Counted from the first letter of the stretch, positions 42,674-51,497 are shown. The stretch is 64,000 nt of DNA from UBA6115 sp050953005 (GCA_050953005.1 JBMNLV010000008.1:110135-174134), one strand, 5' to 3'. Numbers and translations: made by a program. Notes: generated by a model from the letters alone, not told the origin.

Positions 42674-43916
42674 GAAACGTTCACAGGAAAAGCCGGCTAA
42701 AAAGCGTGACCGGGAACAGGCCCGGTCCGCATCAGAACGGCAGCATGGCATCAGCCGCCTGCTTGGTTTTTTGGTGGCCTTTTTGCTGCTGGCAATCATC
42801 GCTGTTATGGTACTCTCGCAGTTGTTTGACACCCCTATTCTTCAGGCGCCCCGCCGGATGGTTGCCCGTGTGGTCACCCCTGTGCAAAAGGCATTTGCGT
42901 CCGGGACCGACTTTGTTGTGGACTACCTAAGGCGGTTGAAACTGCGCAGCAACTGGGAATATGAATACAATCTGCTGCGCGAAAAGGTAGATGAGCTGAC
43001 TGATCAGGCTATGCTGGCGAATGCTCTGCAACAACAGTTGCAGGCCTATGAGGATCTCAATGATGAGGTTAGCCGTAATCCGGGCCTCAATGGCCTGAAA
43101 GCCAATATTATCGGACGCGATACAACTAATTATTCTTTTGTGATGACCCTGGATGTGGGCATAAGGCATGGTGTGCGGGATAATATGGCTGTTGTGGTAC
43201 CAGGTGCGCTTGTTGGTATTACTTTTGATACTTTGGAGTCCACCACTAAGGTGCGCGGGATCATTGATACCAACTGTTCAGTGGCTGCTGTGATTGAATC
43301 CAATCGCGACCCGGGTACGGTTTCAGGTACCCTGGCGATTGACGGCAAAAAGAACTGTAGAATGTACTATTTATCCTATACCACCTTACCCCGCCCCGGC
43401 GACATGGTGGTCACCTCCGGTATGAATACCGGCCTTCCCAAAGGGATTCCCATTGGCCGCGTGCGTGAGAGCACCCGCGGCATGGAGGACTCCAAGCAGT
43501 ACATCGTGCTGGAACCCCTTGCTGATTTTGACCACATAGAGTATGTTATTGTTTATCGTTATCAGCAAACCGTCACCCGAGCGGAACGCCAGGTGATCCC
43601 AACCCCTACTTTTGTCCCCTTGCCACCCCTGCGCCCTGTTCCTACATTGATTGGCCAGCATGAGCCGGAGCCATCCCCTGATGCCAGCCCAACCACGACG
43701 CCCACTTACACGCCTTCACCCAGCCCAACTCCTCCGCTTGATCATGAACCGGCAGAAGACGGCCTGGAATCCGGAGCGCCGGAGCAAAATATTGAATACA
43801 ACGCACCGTTGATGCCGGACATCACGCCTACTCTGGTGCCCTCGCCCGAGCCTGTCACCCCCAGTCCCTCCCCAACCCTCTCGCCCGGGGACATCACGGT
43901 GGAGGAGGATGAATGA
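42660..43916 (+). CDS. mreC: MreC with a long proline/threonine-rich extracytoplasmic tail
   Basis: 418 residues against about 280-300 usual. Residues 1-33 are basic and cytoplasmic. One membrane helix follows (LGFLVAFLLLAIIAVMVL), then a coiled coil (residues about 85-130) and the MreC double beta-barrel (GRDTTNYSFVMTLDVG, VVPGALVGI, GTLAIDG, GDMVVTSGMN, LPKGIPIGRV). From about residue 311 to the end is a low-complexity tail rich in Pro, Thr, Ser and acidic residues (PSPSPTPP type) that is unlike normal MreC and probably spans the wall. Start 42660 (MTMPRKR) or 42666. The stop overlaps mreD. Confidence 0.92.
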   Translation: MTMPRKRSQEKPAKKRDREQARSASERQHGISRLLGFLVAFLLLAIIAVMVLSQLFDTPILQAPRRMVARVVTPVQKAFASGTDFVVDYLRRLKLRSNWEYEYNLLREKVDELTDQAMLANALQQQLQAYEDLNDEVSRNPGLNGLKANIIGRDTTNYSFVMTLDVGIRHGVRDNMAVVVPGALVGITFDTLESTTKVRGIIDTNCSVAAVIESNRDPGTVSGTLAIDGKKNCRMYYLSYTTLPRPGDMVVTSGMNTGLPKGIPIGRVRESTRGMEDSKQYIVLEPLADFDHIEYVIVYRYQQTVTRAERQVIPTPTFVPLPPLRPVPTLIGQHEPEPSPDASPTTTPTYTPSPSPTPPLDHEPAEDGLESGAPEQNIEYNAPLMPDITPTLVPSPEPVTPSPSPTLSPGDITVEEDE

Positions 43917-44779
43917 TACGGGGAATTCTGGCAAAAGGCGGCAGCATCGTCCGGGCAGCATTAAAATTCCTAAAGGTTGTTTTGCTGATTTTCTTGTTTT
44001 TCCTTTTGCAGACGGTGATTATGCCACACTTGAAGGTGGCCGGTATCATGCCCAATCTGTTGATGGTCATCATCGCCATTATGACGGTCAGCTACGGAAA
44101 GCTGTACGCCTTTATTTCAGGCGCGCTTGTGGGGATTATCCTGGAAGCCATGTCCTACAGTATTCCCTTGTTCTATCTGATTATTTATCCGGTACTGGCT
44201 TTGCTGTGCGCGCAGATGTTTGCTGACATGTCCGATATCAAGCGGGAGATGCGAAGAATCCGCCAGGCTCAGCGCATCAGTGAAGCAGCTTCGGAAATCA
44301 AGGCGCCCTTTATACGCAAAAAGTTTCATCTGCGAGTTCGCCGCGATTCTCCCCATGACCTGAATGCGCACCTGAGGATTTTGCTTAATACCTTGATGCT
44401 GGTTTTGATGTATGAAGGCATAATGCTCATTTACATCGCCCTGTCGGGGATCAGCCTGACCGTCAACCATTTTTTGCGCATCATATACACAGCCGCTTAT
44501 ACAGCAGTTTGCTGCCTTGTTATGTTCCCTGTGCGAGCCTGGCTTGGGCTGTACAAGCGTCCGCGCAGGATGCGCACAGACGGTGAAGTGCCTGAGGTAA
44601 GCACTACCAGTGAAATGATCAGGAAGTTGGCGATCGTCCCGGATGAGGCGCCTGAACCAAACAGAGGTCATTTTCTCCGCTTGCGCAAGCAAACCCGACA
44701 GGTTGATCAGCCTGAAGATGCGTCAAACGAAATACGCGGCAATGTGCAGCAGCCGGAAAGCGAGGTGCCTGACAAATGA
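43913..44779 (+). CDS. mreD: MreD, enlarged rod-shape membrane protein
   Basis: 288 residues against about 160-180 usual. The first helices (VVLLIFLFFLLQTVIMPHL, LLMVIIAIMTV, YAFISGALVGIILEAM, YLIIYPVLALLCAQM) match MreD. A basic loop of about 55 residues (104-160, KREMRRIRQAQRISEA) comes before the last two helices, and a charged tail of about 80 residues follows from KRPRRMRTDGEV. Both additions should be cytoplasmic. MreD is a scaffold of the elongasome. ATGA overlaps with both mreC and the PBP2 gene imply tight coupling. Confidence 0.88.
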   Translation: MIRGILAKGGSIVRAALKFLKVVLLIFLFFLLQTVIMPHLKVAGIMPNLLMVIIAIMTVSYGKLYAFISGALVGIILEAMSYSIPLFYLIIYPVLALLCAQMFADMSDIKREMRRIRQAQRISEAASEIKAPFIRKKFHLRVRRDSPHDLNAHLRILLNTLMLVLMYEGIMLIYIALSGISLTVNHFLRIIYTAAYTAVCCLVMFPVRAWLGLYKRPRRMRTDGEVPEVSTTSEMIRKLAIVPDEAPEPNRGHFLRLRKQTRQVDQPEDASNEIRGNVQQPESEVPDK

Positions 44780-47289
44780 AGTTCTCCAGCGCCCTTATCA
44801 AGCGTTACTTCCTGTTCGTTACAGTGATTGTTCTGTTGTTTGGCGCATTGTTTTATAAGCTGTACGATTTGCAGATCATTAACGCCGATCAGTATCAGCA
44901 AAGTGCACAAAACAGCAGCTTCAAAACCATCCGCCTCACCGGCAAACGTGGCATGATTACCGATGCTGAAAGCGTTGTGCTGGCTATGAGCGAGGATGTG
45001 TATAACGTTACTTTTCTTTTGACCAACCCGCAGCTAAGAACGGAGCATTATAAAGAGATCACGCCTGCCATCCTCAAAACCAAAGAGATTGTTGAGTCCT
45101 ACGGCGGCACTATAAAGAATAAGTTTGTTATCCAGCGCAATCCGGAAACCGGTGAATGGGAGTTTAACTTCGGCGAGGGGATTTCTGAAAAGGCTTGGTC
45201 TATCCGGGAAGGGCTGTGGTATGGCAATCACTACCTGACAAAAGCGCGTTATCCCACTGCGGAATCCTGCTATGAGTATCTGCGCAAGCTATACTTGATA
45301 GATGAAAACCTGGATGAAGAAACCACCCGTACGGTGCTGGCAGTATATTCGGACATGCGCGACAATATCTTCAATTCCCAGCCGATTGTTATTGCCCAGA
45401 ACATCCCGTTTGAGGCGGTTCAGGAGATTTCCAGTCTGAGCATGTCCTTACCCGGGGTTGGCATTGAGGTGGGGGAGAAGCGCGTTTACCCACGCAGCAC
45501 GGTCGCCTCCCAGGTTATTGGCTACGTAGGCCCTATTGCGGAACGTGATAATTACCAGACCGAGCTTCGACCCATGGGCTACGCGCTCAATGACATCATT
45601 GGGAAAGACGGTGTGGAAAAATCCATGGAAAACTGGCTTACACCCAACATTGCCAGCCGCACAGGCAGCCGCGTTATGGAAACTGATAATCAGGGCCGCT
45701 TGACGCGACAGCTTAGTTATACGCCACCGGTGGATGGCAACAACGTTAAATTAACCATCATCGAAAGCTACCAGCGTGAGGCTGAGCGCGCCATCGCTGC
45801 GAACGTGGACTATACTCGTGACGTTCAGGAACGCGAGATGTTCCGCGACCGTTGGCGCGAAACCAACAAAGCAAAGTTGGAACAGCGTGATTTTACCGAA
45901 TACCCCCTGCAGTTGGCTGATACCGGTACGATGATGGTGGTTGAAGTCAATACCGGCAAGGTGCTGGCCATGGCGCAGCATCCTACCTATGATCTTAACG
46001 CCATGGTGGCCGGAGGCAAAGAGGTGGCCGATATCCTGATGGATGAGCGCCGTCCGCTGTGGAACTTTGCCATTCAGTCGCGCGCTGAGCCCGGTTCTAT
46101 TTTCAAGATGGTCACCGGTCTTGCTGCCTTGACCAATGGACGGTTGACAGTCACTGATGAGATCTCAGATGAAGGGCCGTACATGAAATACACCAACAAG
46201 GTTGAAGATGCCCCTACATGCTGGATTGCCAAGGGCCATCGCAAAGACCATGCCAATCTGAACATTGTCTCCGGCTTGTCAAAGTCCTGCAATTACTTTT
46301 TCTATACGCTGGCTGGGCGTTTATACGGGGAAACCGGCAGCAACCTGCTATATCAGTATGCTGCCAAACTGGGTCTGACTACGCGCACCGGTATTCAGCT
46401 GCCCGGTGAGGCGCGCTCTGTGGTGGGCAACCAGACCTCCATGTATGACCCGACCCTGCCCGTTAACCAACAGGAGACTGCCTTGCCCCTGTTGGTCGCG
46501 GCCAGGATCAAGCAACACCTGCAAAATATCGGCGCCAGTTATGGTATCAGCTATGATGACAAACGCCTGGATGCCTGCATTAAACAGCTGATGGACATGG
46601 CGTTGGTTACCGGCCAGGAGGATTGGCCTGATGCGATGCGTCCTATTTTGATGGCGGAGCTCAACATGACCCGCGATATGGTCTGGCTGCAGGCGGTCAT
46701 CGGGGAAATCTGGTACGCGCTCAACGATATCAAGTGGGGCGGCAGCATGGAAGTGCAGATGGCCATCGGCCAGTCCATCACAGTGCTGACGCCTGCGGCG
46801 GTTTCCCGCTATATTGCGGCCATTGGTAATGGAGGCACTGTCTATAACCTGTCGATCATTGATTCCATTATTTCGCCGGATGGTGAGATTCTCAATCAGT
46901 ACCAACCCAGCGTCTTTGGAACGCTGGATGGTTCAGAACCCTATATGCCTTATATCAAGCAAGGCATGAAGGGCGTGGTGGACGAGGCAGGTACGGCTAA
47001 GCGTTATTTTGATGGCTGGGATTACCAGGATGAACTGTGGGCCAAGACAGGGACCTCGCAGGTCATGATTGGCGGCATCAAGCTTGATTTGGAGAACAAC
47101 GGCTGGTTTGTAGCGTTGGCGCCTTTCACTACGCCAGCGGAGATTGCGGTAGTCGTGTTGATTCCAAATGGAAAGGCTGGTGCAGAAGCCACGCGAGCAG
47201 CGCGGGATTTCATTGGCTGGTGGTTCGAAGATAAGAACAAGTTTACCGGCGATATTCCTGTGGTTCCGGGCAACCAGCTAATGCCGTAA
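44776..47289 (+). CDS. mrdA: Class B penicillin-binding protein 2 (elongation transpeptidase)
   Basis: 837 residues, longer than the 600-700 of most PBP2. An N-terminal membrane anchor (YFLFVTVIVLLFGALFYKL) is followed by a pedestal/dimerisation domain and the transpeptidase with SIFK (S441 nucleophile, K444), SCN (504-506) and KTGTS (from 757). Between the SxN and KTG motifs lies an extra helical stretch of roughly 90 residues (about 565-655, rich in Met, Leu and Asp) before the normal AIGQSITVLTP. It cross-links peptidoglycan with RodA as glycosyltransferase; rodA is two genes downstream. Confidence 0.93.
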   Translation: MKFSSALIKRYFLFVTVIVLLFGALFYKLYDLQIINADQYQQSAQNSSFKTIRLTGKRGMITDAESVVLAMSEDVYNVTFLLTNPQLRTEHYKEITPAILKTKEIVESYGGTIKNKFVIQRNPETGEWEFNFGEGISEKAWSIREGLWYGNHYLTKARYPTAESCYEYLRKLYLIDENLDEETTRTVLAVYSDMRDNIFNSQPIVIAQNIPFEAVQEISSLSMSLPGVGIEVGEKRVYPRSTVASQVIGYVGPIAERDNYQTELRPMGYALNDIIGKDGVEKSMENWLTPNIASRTGSRVMETDNQGRLTRQLSYTPPVDGNNVKLTIIESYQREAERAIAANVDYTRDVQEREMFRDRWRETNKAKLEQRDFTEYPLQLADTGTMMVVEVNTGKVLAMAQHPTYDLNAMVAGGKEVADILMDERRPLWNFAIQSRAEPGSIFKMVTGLAALTNGRLTVTDEISDEGPYMKYTNKVEDAPTCWIAKGHRKDHANLNIVSGLSKSCNYFFYTLAGRLYGETGSNLLYQYAAKLGLTTRTGIQLPGEARSVVGNQTSMYDPTLPVNQQETALPLLVAARIKQHLQNIGASYGISYDDKRLDACIKQLMDMALVTGQEDWPDAMRPILMAELNMTRDMVWLQAVIGEIWYALNDIKWGGSMEVQMAIGQSITVLTPAAVSRYIAAIGNGGTVYNLSIIDSIISPDGEILNQYQPSVFGTLDGSEPYMPYIKQGMKGVVDEAGTAKRYFDGWDYQDELWAKTGTSQVMIGGIKLDLENNGWFVALAPFTTPAEIAVVVLIPNGKAGAEATRAARDFIGWWFEDKNKFTGDIPVVPGNQLMP

Positions 47290-47301
47290 GGAGATTGTAA
47301 A

Positions 47302-48093
47302 ATGGGCAAATCTATCCTGTTTATTTCCGGCAAGGGCGGCGTAGGGAAGTCTACGCTGGCTGCAGGTCTGGCAGTAGCTGCTGCCAGAAAAGGCAAGCGT
47401 GTCGCCTTGATTGATGGCGATATCGGTCTGCGCAGCCTGGATTTGTTTCTGGGCTTGCAGGACAAGGTGCTATACGATCTGGCGGACCTGGTAGCCCGGC
47501 GCTGTACGCTGAATCAGACCATGATCTGGCATGATACCTATTCCAATTTGTGCCTGATAGCAGGTGGCCAGCAGGCCAAGCCGAAAGATTTTAAACGCCA
47601 GGACCTTCAAAAAATACTGCGGACATTAAAGAAAAGCTTTGATTTAGTGCTTGTGGATGGCCCGGCTGGCCTGGGGCGCGGGGTGAGAAACTTTGTCGGA
47701 TTAACGGATGAAGTGTTGATCCTGGCAACCCCGGATCCGGTTTCGCTCAGAAGCGCTGAAAAATTGGCGGCCCAGCTTTACACTGTAGAGATTCGTCCTT
47801 ACCTATTGCTTAACCGAGTCAGTCCGGATTTGGTGATGGCTGGGCAAATACAACAGCCCCGGATGCTCTCTATGAATCTGGATCTGCCTCTGGTCGGGGT
47901 GGTGGAGGAGTGCCCTGCGGTTTATACGGCGTTGCTTTCAGGTAAAACAGCGGCACAAACGCAAGAGACTGCGCTCAACAGCGCGTTGGAGGATATCCTG
48001 GCCCGGTTGGAAGGGGAAGAAAGGGAAATACATGATTATCTGCCTGTTGAACTTACCTGGTTTGAACGCTTTGTTGAATGGCTGAAGAAATAA
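47302..48093 (+). CDS. MinD-like ParA/MinD family ATPase
   Basis: 263 residues. The deviant Walker A is SGKGGVGKST (residues 9-18), then LIDGDIGLRSLDLFLGL, a switch region with LVDGPAGLGRGVRNF, and LLLNRVSPD. The C-terminal LTWFERFVEWLKK is an amphipathic membrane-targeting helix as in MinD. The D-G-P-A-G-L form, in place of D-S-P-A-G-I, is a small deviation. No minC or minE lies nearby, and the gene is packed between PBP2 and RodA, so it may position the elongation machinery or act as a division-site MinD with remote partners. SD AAGGAG precedes the ATG. Confidence 0.85.
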   Translation: MGKSILFISGKGGVGKSTLAAGLAVAAARKGKRVALIDGDIGLRSLDLFLGLQDKVLYDLADLVARRCTLNQTMIWHDTYSNLCLIAGGQQAKPKDFKRQDLQKILRTLKKSFDLVLVDGPAGLGRGVRNFVGLTDEVLILATPDPVSLRSAEKLAAQLYTVEIRPYLLLNRVSPDLVMAGQIQQPRMLSMNLDLPLVGVVEECPAVYTALLSGKTAAQTQETALNSALEDILARLEGEEREIHDYLPVELTWFERFVEWLKK

Positions 48094-48096
48094 GAC

Positions 48097-49383
48097 ATGA
48101 GTATTTTTGAGGATAAGCGGTCCAGACCGCATTTTGATTTCATCCTGCTCATCAATATGTATTTATTGATGTTCATAGGGGTGTTGGCTATCTCGGTCGC
48201 CACCTTTGATCCGGCTGTCTCACAGGATTTACCTTTGCTCAATCGCATCCTGGCGTCCAACTCAGGATCCTGGCAAGCCATTTTTGTAGTAGCATCCCCT
48301 GCTGCTGTCTGGTTCATTGTCAGTATTCCTTACGAGCATTTCAAGACTTTCGCATCGGTGTATTATTTTGGAACCATTATTTTTCTGCTTATCGTGCTGG
48401 TTACCTCGTCTGCCATCCGCGAGGTCAAGGCCTGGTTCCAGCTTAGCCTGGGGCGGATGCTCCAGCCTAGTGAGTTTGTCAAGATCACCATTATCCTGAT
48501 GCTTGCCAAGGAGTTGGCTGCCAAAGAAAAGCCAATGAATGATTTCCGCTCGGTCATGCGCATAGGCACCTATACCCTGGCGCCGGCAGCATTGACTTAC
48601 CTGTCAGGTGAAACGGGCAGCGTATTGGTCATGCTGGGCATTGCTTATTTGATGCTGTTCTTTGGTGGGGTGGATTGGAAGTGGATCCTGTTTATCACAG
48701 CCGTTGCTGTTTTGGGGATTGCTGGTATTTTTGCCTATGGCATCATTGGCGGCAGTGAAAGCTATAAGCTGGTTCGTATTTTGGCCTTTTTGGATCCTGC
48801 GTCCTATAAGCTTGACGCAGGTTTACAATCCCTGCGTTCACAGCGCGCGATTGGCGCGGGTGGTCTGACCGGTGTAGGATTGTTTGTGCCCGGCTCAATG
48901 AGTCAGTTGAACTTTGTGCCGGAAGACTGGACGGACTTCATTTTTGCCACCATTGGCGAGGCGGTAGGTTTTGTGGGAACCGTTACCATTTTGCTGTTGT
49001 TTTTATTTATGATTTTACGCATGCTATATTTGTCGCGCTTTACTTATGACAAGTTTGGCCGCATGATCATAATTGGAGTAATGGCCATGATTGTTGTGCA
49101 TGTCTTTCAAAATATCGCTATGACGATTGGCCTGATGCCGATTACCGGCATCCCCTTGCCCTTCCTGAGCTATGGTGGCTCCAATCTTCTCACCAATGTT
49201 ATTGGCGTTTCATTGGTGCTTAACGTAACCAAGAATCGTACAGCTGCAATGCCGGCATACAATATTACTGCCGGCAGCACCACACGCAGACGCAGGCGTA
49301 AAAAGCCTATTTATGTTCATACCGCGGACAAACCAGGTTTCTTGTCCCGGCGTGGCAGACGCAGGCGGAATGCTGAGGTTTAG
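48097..49383 (+). CDS. rodA: RodA/FtsW family SEDS peptidoglycan glycosyltransferase
   Basis: 428 residues with about ten membrane helices. SEDS markers: WFQLSLGRMLQPSEFVKI, YLSGETGSVLVMLGI, the catalytic-loop area SQLNFVPEDWTDFIFATIGE, and GIPLPFLSYGGSNLL. It polymerises lipid II. Its place with mreBCD and PBP2 favours RodA over FtsW. The C-terminus is a basic tail (TRRRRRKKP, RRGRRRR) likely cytoplasmic. It starts three bases after the MinD-like gene stop. It is the only SEDS gene in the window, and the division cluster 2 kb on has no ftsW. Confidence 0.93.
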   Translation: MSIFEDKRSRPHFDFILLINMYLLMFIGVLAISVATFDPAVSQDLPLLNRILASNSGSWQAIFVVASPAAVWFIVSIPYEHFKTFASVYYFGTIIFLLIVLVTSSAIREVKAWFQLSLGRMLQPSEFVKITIILMLAKELAAKEKPMNDFRSVMRIGTYTLAPAALTYLSGETGSVLVMLGIAYLMLFFGGVDWKWILFITAVAVLGIAGIFAYGIIGGSESYKLVRILAFLDPASYKLDAGLQSLRSQRAIGAGGLTGVGLFVPGSMSQLNFVPEDWTDFIFATIGEAVGFVGTVTILLLFLFMILRMLYLSRFTYDKFGRMIIIGVMAMIVVHVFQNIAMTIGLMPITGIPLPFLSYGGSNLLTNVIGVSLVLNVTKNRTAAMPAYNITAGSTTRRRRRKKPIYVHTADKPGFLSRRGRRRRNAEV

Positions 49384-49410
49384 CTTCTTCTATCGTTTCT
49401 TCGGTATTCT

Positions 49411-49458
49411 TATGCTTTTGCAGCATGTTTTACATATGCTTCTGCAGCATGTTATATA
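49411..49458. repeat. Tandem 24-bp repeat of a small hairpin after rodA
   Basis: Copies at 49411-49434 and 49435-49458 differ at a few positions. Each contains ATGCT-nnTGC-AGCAT, a five-base inverted repeat, and the first is followed by GTTTTA. They may act as a double weak terminator of the mre operon. Confidence 0.8.
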
Positions 49459-49464
49459 TATGAC

Positions 49465-49493
49465 TTGTCAATTGTGAGATGTGTATGTATAAT
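49465..49493 (+). promoter_or_regulatory. Sigma-A promoter of the zinc-ribbon/phosphoesterase pair
   Basis: TTGTCA at 49465-49470, a 17-base spacer, and TATAAT at 49488-49493, with TG directly upstream of it. The start codon lies 33 bases further on. Confidence 0.88.
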
Positions 49494-49525
49494 GCCGGCG
49501 ATTATGCAAGTAATGGAGGCTCCCT

Positions 49526-49912
49526 ATGATTTTGGTCAAATGTCCCCGCTGTGAGTTGAATTATATGAAATCAACAGAGCAGATGTGTAAGGTTTGCTAC
49601 CGTGAACTGCACGGCAAGCTACCTGCAGAGGAGGTTGAGACCTGCTCAACCTGTAATGAGTCCCAGGCTCTGCCCGGTAAGGATGTTTGTTTGTATTGCC
49701 TGCGTGAAATGAACAAGCAGAAGGGAGTCAAGGAAGAGCTTGAGGAACCAGTGGAAATTGGTCTTGATCCTGTCAGCGGAATGGAAGAGATCCTCCCTGG
49801 TATGACTGATGAAGACGATCCTGAATTCAACGAATTGGGAGATGCTTTGTCTTTAGAGGCCATGGAAGAGCAGGAAGCCGAAGAAGATGATGACGAGGAG
49901 CTGGATGACTGA
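49526..49912 (+). CDS. Small zinc-ribbon protein with acidic tail, function unknown
   Basis: 128 residues that I do not recognise as a named family. The first 60 residues hold four CxxC pairs (CPRC, CKVC, CSTC, CLYC), suggesting two zinc ribbons. The rest is strongly acidic, ending EAEEDDDEELDD, and is probably disordered. SD GGAGG lies shortly before the ATG. The gene has its own good promoter, and its last bases overlap the phosphoesterase start by eight, so the pair is coupled. It could be a nucleic-acid mimic, an adaptor or a partner of the phosphoesterase; none of these is shown. Confidence 0.8.
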   Translation: MILVKCPRCELNYMKSTEQMCKVCYRELHGKLPAEEVETCSTCNESQALPGKDVCLYCLREMNKQKGVKEELEEPVEIGLDPVSGMEEILPGMTDEDDPEFNELGDALSLEAMEEQEAEEDDDEELDD

Positions 49913-50624
49913 AGAGCAGCCCTGCGTATTTGCGATTTCGGATTTGCATTTGCCTGGCGGTGAAGATAAGTCCATGGATTTGTTTGGCTTTCACTGGCAG
50001 GACCATTTTGAAAAAATATCTGAAGATTGGGTCGCGCGTGTGCGCGAGTGTGATGTTGTGTTGCTGCCCGGAGATATTTCCTGGGCGATGCGGCTGGAAA
50101 ATGCTCTGCCGGATTTAGTGGCGATTGGTTCCCTTCCCGGTAACAAAATAATGATCAAAGGAAACCACGATTTTTGGTGGAGTTCTTTGGCGCGCGTGCG
50201 TGCCGGCTTGCCGGAAAGATTCTATGCTATTCAAAACGATGCAGTGCTGCTTGGCGATACTGTTTTTTGCGGTTCGCGCGGATGGAATTCGCCTGCTGAA
50301 GATCCTGACAACCCGGAGACTCAAAGGATTTATCAGCGAGAGCTGCTGAGACTTGAAATGTCGTTGCAGCAAGCACGGAGAATTGGGCGGGATAAGCGTT
50401 TGATTGCACTGTGCCATTATCCGCCTTGCTCAATCAAAGGGGAGGATACCCCGGTCACAGCGCTTTTGGAGGCTTATGGCACCAGCGATGTGGTGTATGG
50501 ACATTTACATGGTCCGGCCTGTGCATCCGGTTTCAATGGCATGAAGAATGGAATTCGATATTGGTTCGTTTCCTGTGACTGTGTCAAGTTCCGTTTGGTT
50601 GCGTTGGACCGGACAGAGTCTTGA
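49905..50624 (+). CDS. Metallophosphoesterase, calcineurin-like
   Basis: 239 residues. The blocks are FAISDLHLPGG, VVLLPGDISWAM, IMIKGNHDFWW, LIALCHYPP and VVYGHLHGPA, giving a complete two-metal site. It lacks a signal peptide, so it is cytoplasmic. It differs from the gene at 28847 in having GHLHG rather than GHTHGG and is closer to the predicted cytoplasmic phosphohydrolase group. Substrate unknown. ATG 49905 has GAGGAG five bases upstream and overlaps the zinc-ribbon gene; an in-frame ATG at 49887 is less likely. Confidence 0.88.
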   Translation: MTEEQPCVFAISDLHLPGGEDKSMDLFGFHWQDHFEKISEDWVARVRECDVVLLPGDISWAMRLENALPDLVAIGSLPGNKIMIKGNHDFWWSSLARVRAGLPERFYAIQNDAVLLGDTVFCGSRGWNSPAEDPDNPETQRIYQRELLRLEMSLQQARRIGRDKRLIALCHYPPCSIKGEDTPVTALLEAYGTSDVVYGHLHGPACASGFNGMKNGIRYWFVSCDCVKFRLVALDRTES

Positions 50625-50844
50625 ATCCCCAAAAGAATTTTTGGTGTGCAAGCGAGCAGAGTTCATTATATAATACAAAATCAGCCCTGATATATCTATC
50701 ATAAACTACAAAAATATCATAAAATCCAAACATAGGTTCGTTAATTCTGGCTTCAATATAGAACGTACATTCGCTTAAAAACCGAATTATTCTGAAAAAA
50801 CCTCTATCAAGAGCCCAAAACTTCAGCCCTGGTTTTGAGTTTTG

Positions 50845-50873
50845 TTTACCTCTGGGGTGTGGTGTGGTATTTT
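50845..50873 (+). promoter_or_regulatory. Possible mraZ promoter with GT-rich spacer
   Basis: TTTACC at 50845-50850, a 17-base spacer, and TATTTT at 50868-50873 with the extended element TGG. The spacer contains repeated GGTGT (50857-50866 region), which could be a MraZ operator; MraZ binds short GTG-containing direct repeats upstream of its own gene. Confidence 0.5.
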
Positions 50874-50900
50874 GTGTCTGCAAAGGGTGATATGTGGTGA

Positions 50901-51467
50901 TTGGTGGTGAAGATTGTGTCGGATACGGGGCAGAATACCTCGGATAGAGGCCAGGAAGCGCAAAGTGCTCTGGTCAGACAGTCTTCACGCCGTCAGGGAT
51001 TCATCGGTGTATATAATCACTCTATTGATGGCAAGGGGCGTGTGATTGTTCCGCTTCCATTTAGGGGCTTGCTTGGAGATCACATCATCGTTGGGGTCAA
51101 CATGGCGCAGGATTCCATCGCTATTTATCCCTATGATGTTTGGGAAGAAAAAGTGGAAATGCTCACCCGTCTCAGTCAGGAGGATGTCTCCGCTGAATAC
51201 TTTCTTGCCCGGTTCGCGATGTATTCCTTTGATGGGCTTGGTTTTGATTCCCAGGGAAGAGTCCTGCTGCCCGCGGCATTGAGAGAACTTTTTTTGAAGG
51301 ATGCCCAGGGTGTACAGGTGTCCGGCACCACAGAATATGTCCGCATCGTCTCCGATGAACAAGCAATTATGGAGCGTGAACGCTTCAACAGCCAGTTCCC
51401 AGACCCACTCAAGGCAATCAGTGATATTCAGGCCAGGGCGCGGAACAAATCAAGGGAAAGCCAGTAA
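50901..51467 (+). CDS. mraZ: MraZ, transcriptional regulator of the division/cell-wall cluster
   Basis: About 188 residues if started at TTG 50901. The two SpoVT-AbrB-like halves are FIGVYNHSIDGKGRVIVP and YSFDGLGFDSQGRVLLP, diagnostic of MraZ. Most homologues begin right at the first half; here about 30 polar residues (DTGQNTSDRGQEAQ) precede it and there is no ATG in that stretch. TTG 50901, GTG 50904, 50907 or 50916 are possible starts, with AAAGGGTGA upstream. MraZ normally autorepresses mraZ-rsmH; here rsmH is missing and an FtsL-like gene follows after 30 bases. Confidence 0.9.
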   Translation: MVVKIVSDTGQNTSDRGQEAQSALVRQSSRRQGFIGVYNHSIDGKGRVIVPLPFRGLLGDHIIVGVNMAQDSIAIYPYDVWEEKVEMLTRLSQEDVSAEYFLARFAMYSFDGLGFDSQGRVLLPAALRELFLKDAQGVQVSGTTEYVRIVSDEQAIMERERFNSQFPDPLKAISDIQARARNKSRESQ

Positions 51468-51497
51468 GGGGAAATTATTTCCCGGAGAGGAAACAAC

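Noticed and set aside
50629..50644. Terminator after the second phosphoesterase
   Set aside because: CCAAAA/TTTTGG forms a weak AT-rich stem and is followed by TGTGCAAG rather than a T-run.
50584..50883. A 99-codon minus-strand open frame between the phosphoesterase and mraZ
   Set aside because: It is AT-rich with no SD, it runs into the 3' end of the phosphoesterase gene, and the interval contains the likely mraZ promoter.
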